Positions 6,300 to 7,951 of a DNA stretch of 7,951 bases are shown here, piece by piece. Position 1 is the stretch's first letter, and each line of letters starts with the position of its first letter. The notes beneath the pieces were generated by a model, which searched no databases, was not told where the DNA came from, and saw only the letters and a program-made list of their open reading frames with translations. This DNA comes from Chitinophaga pinensis (GTDB lineage Bacteria; Bacteroidota; Bacteroidia; SXHM01): assembly GCA_945889235.1 (NCBI GenBank), contig CAMDBK010000131.1, positions 1 through 7,951 on the forward strand. The letters run 5' to 3'. Made by a program: the position numbers and the translations under genes.

Positions 6300-7239
6300 A
6301 CGCCTCTACTACTACTTTATAGGTTAATAAATTAGGGCCGGGATTATAAAGCATCAGGCGCTCGCGCACTCCTTCAGCAAAACCAATGGCTCCTGCAACA
6401 AAATCACCTGTGTTACCATCTCCAATGGGTTGCTGAAACCCGTTAGGATAATCGGTAGGATTAGTGCTGAAATAGATTTGCAAGCTATTGCCCATTGGCT
6501 CAGCGCTTAATTCTGTTATTGCTGCAACATCAGCAACTGAAAGATTTATTATTTGCCCTGAAGCAAGGTTACCTTCCACTACCTGTGCTGCTTTTTTCTG
6601 CACTTCGTTTATAACATAATCGTTGTATTTGCTTTCGTTTACATTCAGCCAGGCTGACTTACCAAATTCAGCTAAGTCAACAATAGCTTTATAAAGTTCA
6701 TTACCTTTTTTTATACGGTCGTCAACAGCTATGTCGCGGTTTTTAACTGCATCAATCTGTGTGTTTATTAAGGTATCTAATTCGCCCACTTTTGTTTGCA
6801 GTGCATTTATTTCAGCTAGTGTAAGACCGGGCAAATCGGGCAGGTAGAGGGTGCTTCTGCGTACCACTGCCCCGCCTGTGCGGTACAGTTGGCCGGCATC
6901 TTGCTGGCTCAATAATTCTATTCCCAGTCCGCGGTATTTGCCACTTTCTTCACCAAACTTTACTTTAATACGGGTGGCTATAGGATGTATAGCGTTGCGC
7001 ACTTCCTCTGCTTTAGTATTACGGGCAGCGGTGGCGTCTATCATATCGCCCATTAATTCATTGTCGGTGGGGGTATCATTAAATGCGGTGCGCAGGCCGG
7101 CAATCATCGTCATTGAAACTGCAGTTATACCATAAGGGGCTAATTCTACAGCATCACGGGTGGCGCTGCTGATAATGTCATCTGAAGTTTGAATAAGGGT
7201 ACCATCTGATATTTTGTATTTACGTTTTACCGGTTTCAT
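6298..7239 (-). CDS. Hypothetical protein, helical body with C-terminal beta-rich region
   Basis: A 313-residue protein that I do not recognise as a named family. It has no signal peptide, no membrane segment and no cysteine. It starts with a basic MKPVKRKYKISDGTL, then helix-prone segments: about 15-52, 58-90, 105-120, 139-192 (partly coiled-coil-like, LAEINALQTKVGELDTLINTQIDAV) and 200-225. The last 80 or so residues look beta-rich (QIINLSVADV, SLQIYFSTNP, GERLMLYNPGP-like end, LLTYKVVVEA). I vaguely recall Bacteroidota paralogues with this pattern (basic ISDG start, helical middle, short beta end), of unknown role. The start ATG (7237-7239) is supported by the facing divergent gene and by promoter-like elements just upstream. 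It is probably repressed by the divergent MarR protein, because the strongest palindrome sits in its promoter region. A structural, surface-binding or toxin-like role would be guesswork. Confidence 0.8.
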   Translation of the reverse strand: MKPVKRKYKISDGTLIQTSDDIISSATRDAVELAPYGITAVSMTMIAGLRTAFNDTPTDNELMGDMIDATAARNTKAEEVRNAIHPIATRIKVKFGEESGKYRGLGIELLSQQDAGQLYRTGGAVVRRSTLYLPDLPGLTLAEINALQTKVGELDTLINTQIDAVKNRDIAVDDRIKKGNELYKAIVDLAEFGKSAWLNVNESKYNDYVINEVQKKAAQVVEGNLASGQIINLSVADVAAITELSAEPMGNSLQIYFSTNPTDYPNGFQQPIGDGNTGDFVAGAIGFAEGVRERLMLYNPGPNLLTYKVVVEA

Positions 7240-7262
7240 AGGGTGATTGGTTTTTAAGGTTT

Positions 7263-7293
7263 TTAAATTATTAGTCAGTTAAACTGACTACAA
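7263..7293 (-). promoter_or_regulatory. Candidate promoter of the 313-aa gene
   Basis: On the minus strand TTG (7291-7293) is followed after 20 bases by TAATTTAA (7263-7270), a partial match to the Bacteroidota -33/-7 arrangement. The perfect palindrome 7272-7290 lies exactly between the two boxes, so a bound repressor would block polymerase. The -7 match is imperfect (TTAA in place of TTTG), so this is tentative. Confidence 0.35.
7272..7290. promoter_or_regulatory. Operator-like perfect palindrome O1
   Basis: TAGTCAGTT-A-AACTGACTA: two perfect 9-base arms around one central base. The length and symmetry fit a MarR dimer site, and it lies in the divergent region between the MarR gene and its neighbour. 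Confidence 0.75.
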
Positions 7294-7312
7294 TAGTAAG
7301 TAACACTGACTA
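7294..7312. promoter_or_regulatory. Operator-like imperfect palindrome O2
   Basis: TAGTAAGTAACACTGACTA matches O1 at 16 of 19 positions, and its arms pair at 7 of 9. Its centre (7303) is 22 bases from that of O1 (7281), about two helical turns, so two dimers would bind the same face of DNA. It overlaps the candidate MarR -7 box, which suggests autoregulation, with O2 as the weaker site. Confidence 0.65.
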
Positions 7313-7318
7313 ATCTTG
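7311..7318 (+). promoter_or_regulatory. Candidate -7 box of the marR-type gene
   Basis: TAATCTTG differs from TAnnTTTG at one base. It lies 16 bases before the ATG at 7335 and overlaps O2 by two bases. No clear -33 box is seen. The leader would be short and lacks a Shine-Dalgarno site (TTTTTTTCAG precedes the ATG). Confidence 0.35.
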
Positions 7319-7334
7319 CAAATATTTTTTTCAG

Positions 7335-7727
7335 ATGGAACTAATTTCGTTGTTCAGTGAGCCTGCAAGACTCTTAATCACCCTGCTTTTTGAAGAGCTG
7401 AAAATAAAAGGCTATACGGGCCTGAAACCGGCACATGCACAGGTATTTCAAAACTTAGAAAAAGAGGGCTCGCGCATTACCGAGCTTGCGCTGAAAGCCG
7501 GAATAACCAAGCAAAGCATGAGTTTGCTGGTATATGACATGGAAAACGCGGGTTACCTTAAACGCTATAAAGACAAAGGGGATAATCGCGCTGTTATTTT
7601 CCGCCTTACTGCAAAAGGTGAGAAACTTTTGAAATTCAGCGACCAGATTTTACGCAACATTATTACTAAGTGGAAAAAAGAACAGGGCGAGTACAGTTTG
7701 AATGAATTGAAAGTTTTGCTGAAATAG
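7335..7727 (+). CDS. MarR-family winged-helix transcriptional regulator
   Basis: A 130-residue protein with the MarR plan. An N-terminal dimerisation helix (about 5-25) is followed by LKPAHAQVFQNLEKEGSRITELALKAGITKQSMSLLVYDMENAGYLKR, which gives the helix-turn-helix (about 47-70). The wing is YKDKGDNRAVIFRLTAKG (78-95), with Asp83 and Arg85 at the conserved D-x-R positions. A C-terminal dimerisation helix ends at LLK. It is slightly shorter than many MarR proteins. It should bind palindromic DNA as a dimer and release it on ligand binding or oxidation. It has no Cys, so redox sensing through a cysteine is excluded. Its likely targets are O1 and O2 in the 95-base divergent gap, controlling the 313-aa gene and itself. 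The stop codon TAG (7725-7727) opens another heptamer array. Confidence 0.92.
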   Translation: MELISLFSEPARLLITLLFEELKIKGYTGLKPAHAQVFQNLEKEGSRITELALKAGITKQSMSLLVYDMENAGYLKRYKDKGDNRAVIFRLTAKGEKLLKFSDQILRNIITKWKKEQGEYSLNELKVLLK

Positions 7728-7808
7728 TACATTGTCCATAGTCCATAGACCATAGTCGGTAGTCCATATTTACTATTGACTATGGTCTATGGACTATGGA
7801 CTCTATTT
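7725..7808. repeat. Second heptamer array with perfect 24-bp inverted repeat, possible terminator
   Basis: Six heptamer-register units run from 7725 to 7766: TAGTACA, TTGTCCA, TAGTCCA, TAGACCA, TAGTCGG, TAGTCCA. The stretch 7734-7757 is the exact reverse complement of 7778-7801 (24 of 24), with a 20-base loop. The deviant unit TAGACCA is matched in the right arm by TGGTCTA. The element ends GGACTCTATTT (7798-7808), like the end of the first array. It would form a very stable stem straight after the MarR stop codon. Confidence 0.9.
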
Positions 7809-7851
7809 CCAAAACCTACCGACCTGATTTTCAATAAGACGGAAACCTTTT

Positions 7852-7951
7852 ATAAGCTGTTGTTTTATATTTTTAAGCTATACGTAATATGTATTAATCA
7901 ATACGTTAACTGTTTTAATCAATAAGATACTCTATATAAGTAAGCATTTTA
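7852..7951. repeat. Degenerate 21-bp periodic direct repeats at the window edge
   Basis: Units starting at 7852, 7873, 7894, 7915 and 7936 each begin with A/T then TAA. TTAATCAATA is exact at 7894 and 7915, TACGT at 7881 and 7902, and TAAGCT at 7853 and 7874, all exactly 21 bases apart. Adjacent units 7873/7894 match at 15 of 21 positions and 7894/7915 at 14 of 21. No gene is seen in 7809-7951. The array may continue past the window. Confidence 0.5.

Noticed and set aside
6298..7239. Methyl-accepting or phage structural protein for the 313-aa product
   Set aside because: The helical middle gives a superficial likeness, but there is no membrane segment, no signalling hairpin motif and no phage gene nearby.
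7891..7904. Palindrome GTATTAATCAATAC as an operator
   Set aside because: Only five-base arms in very AT-rich DNA; better explained as part of the 21-base repeats or as chance.
7881..7931. LytTR-type regulator sites (9-base repeats about 21 bases apart)
   Set aside because: TACGTTAAC at 7902 is close to the LytTR consensus, but the neighbouring units at the right distance match poorly, so the assignment is not supported beyond the spacing.

Overview
The window looks like chromosomal DNA from a member of the Bacteroidota (class not resolvable from here). The DNA is AT-rich. It carries an M1-family metallopeptidase with a beta-barrel-like C-terminal half ending in Phe, a small secreted DUF2147 protein, promoter-like TAnnTTTG boxes, and weak or absent Shine-Dalgarno sequences before most genes. 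No rRNA, tRNA, transposase, integrase or CRISPR array was seen.

Layout. (1) 2-2495, plus strand: the 3' part of the M1 metallopeptidase gene (it begins outside the window) followed after 49 bases by a DUF2147 gene. A GC-rich repeat hairpin and a very strong 15-bp-stem terminator close this unit. (2) 2551-4041, minus strand: a polytopic polysaccharide/lipid-linked-sugar flippase whose last codons form part of that terminator stem. (3) 4150-6188, plus strand: an OmpR/PhoB-type response regulator and its sensor histidine kinase, overlapping by one base at TGATG. (4) 6186-7808: a compact module of two divergent genes, a 313-aa protein of unknown function (minus) and a MarR-type repressor (plus). 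They share a 95-base intergenic region with two 19-bp operator-like sites whose centres lie 22 bp apart. The module is flanked on both sides by arrays of the heptamer TAGTCNN that fold back into long hairpins. (5) 7809-7951: AT-rich DNA without a gene, carrying a degenerate 21-bp periodic repeat that runs into the window edge.

How the parts may work together. The two-component pair is a textbook sensor/regulator couple with no target identifiable here; the flippase is divergent from it across 108 bases. The MarR protein most likely represses the divergent 313-aa gene, and perhaps itself, through the paired palindromes. The most unusual structure is the pair of heptamer hairpins: each begins exactly on the TAG stop codon of the gene to its left, and each ends in GGACTCT-N-TTT. 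The operator half-site also begins TAGTC, a resemblance worth testing but possibly coincidental.
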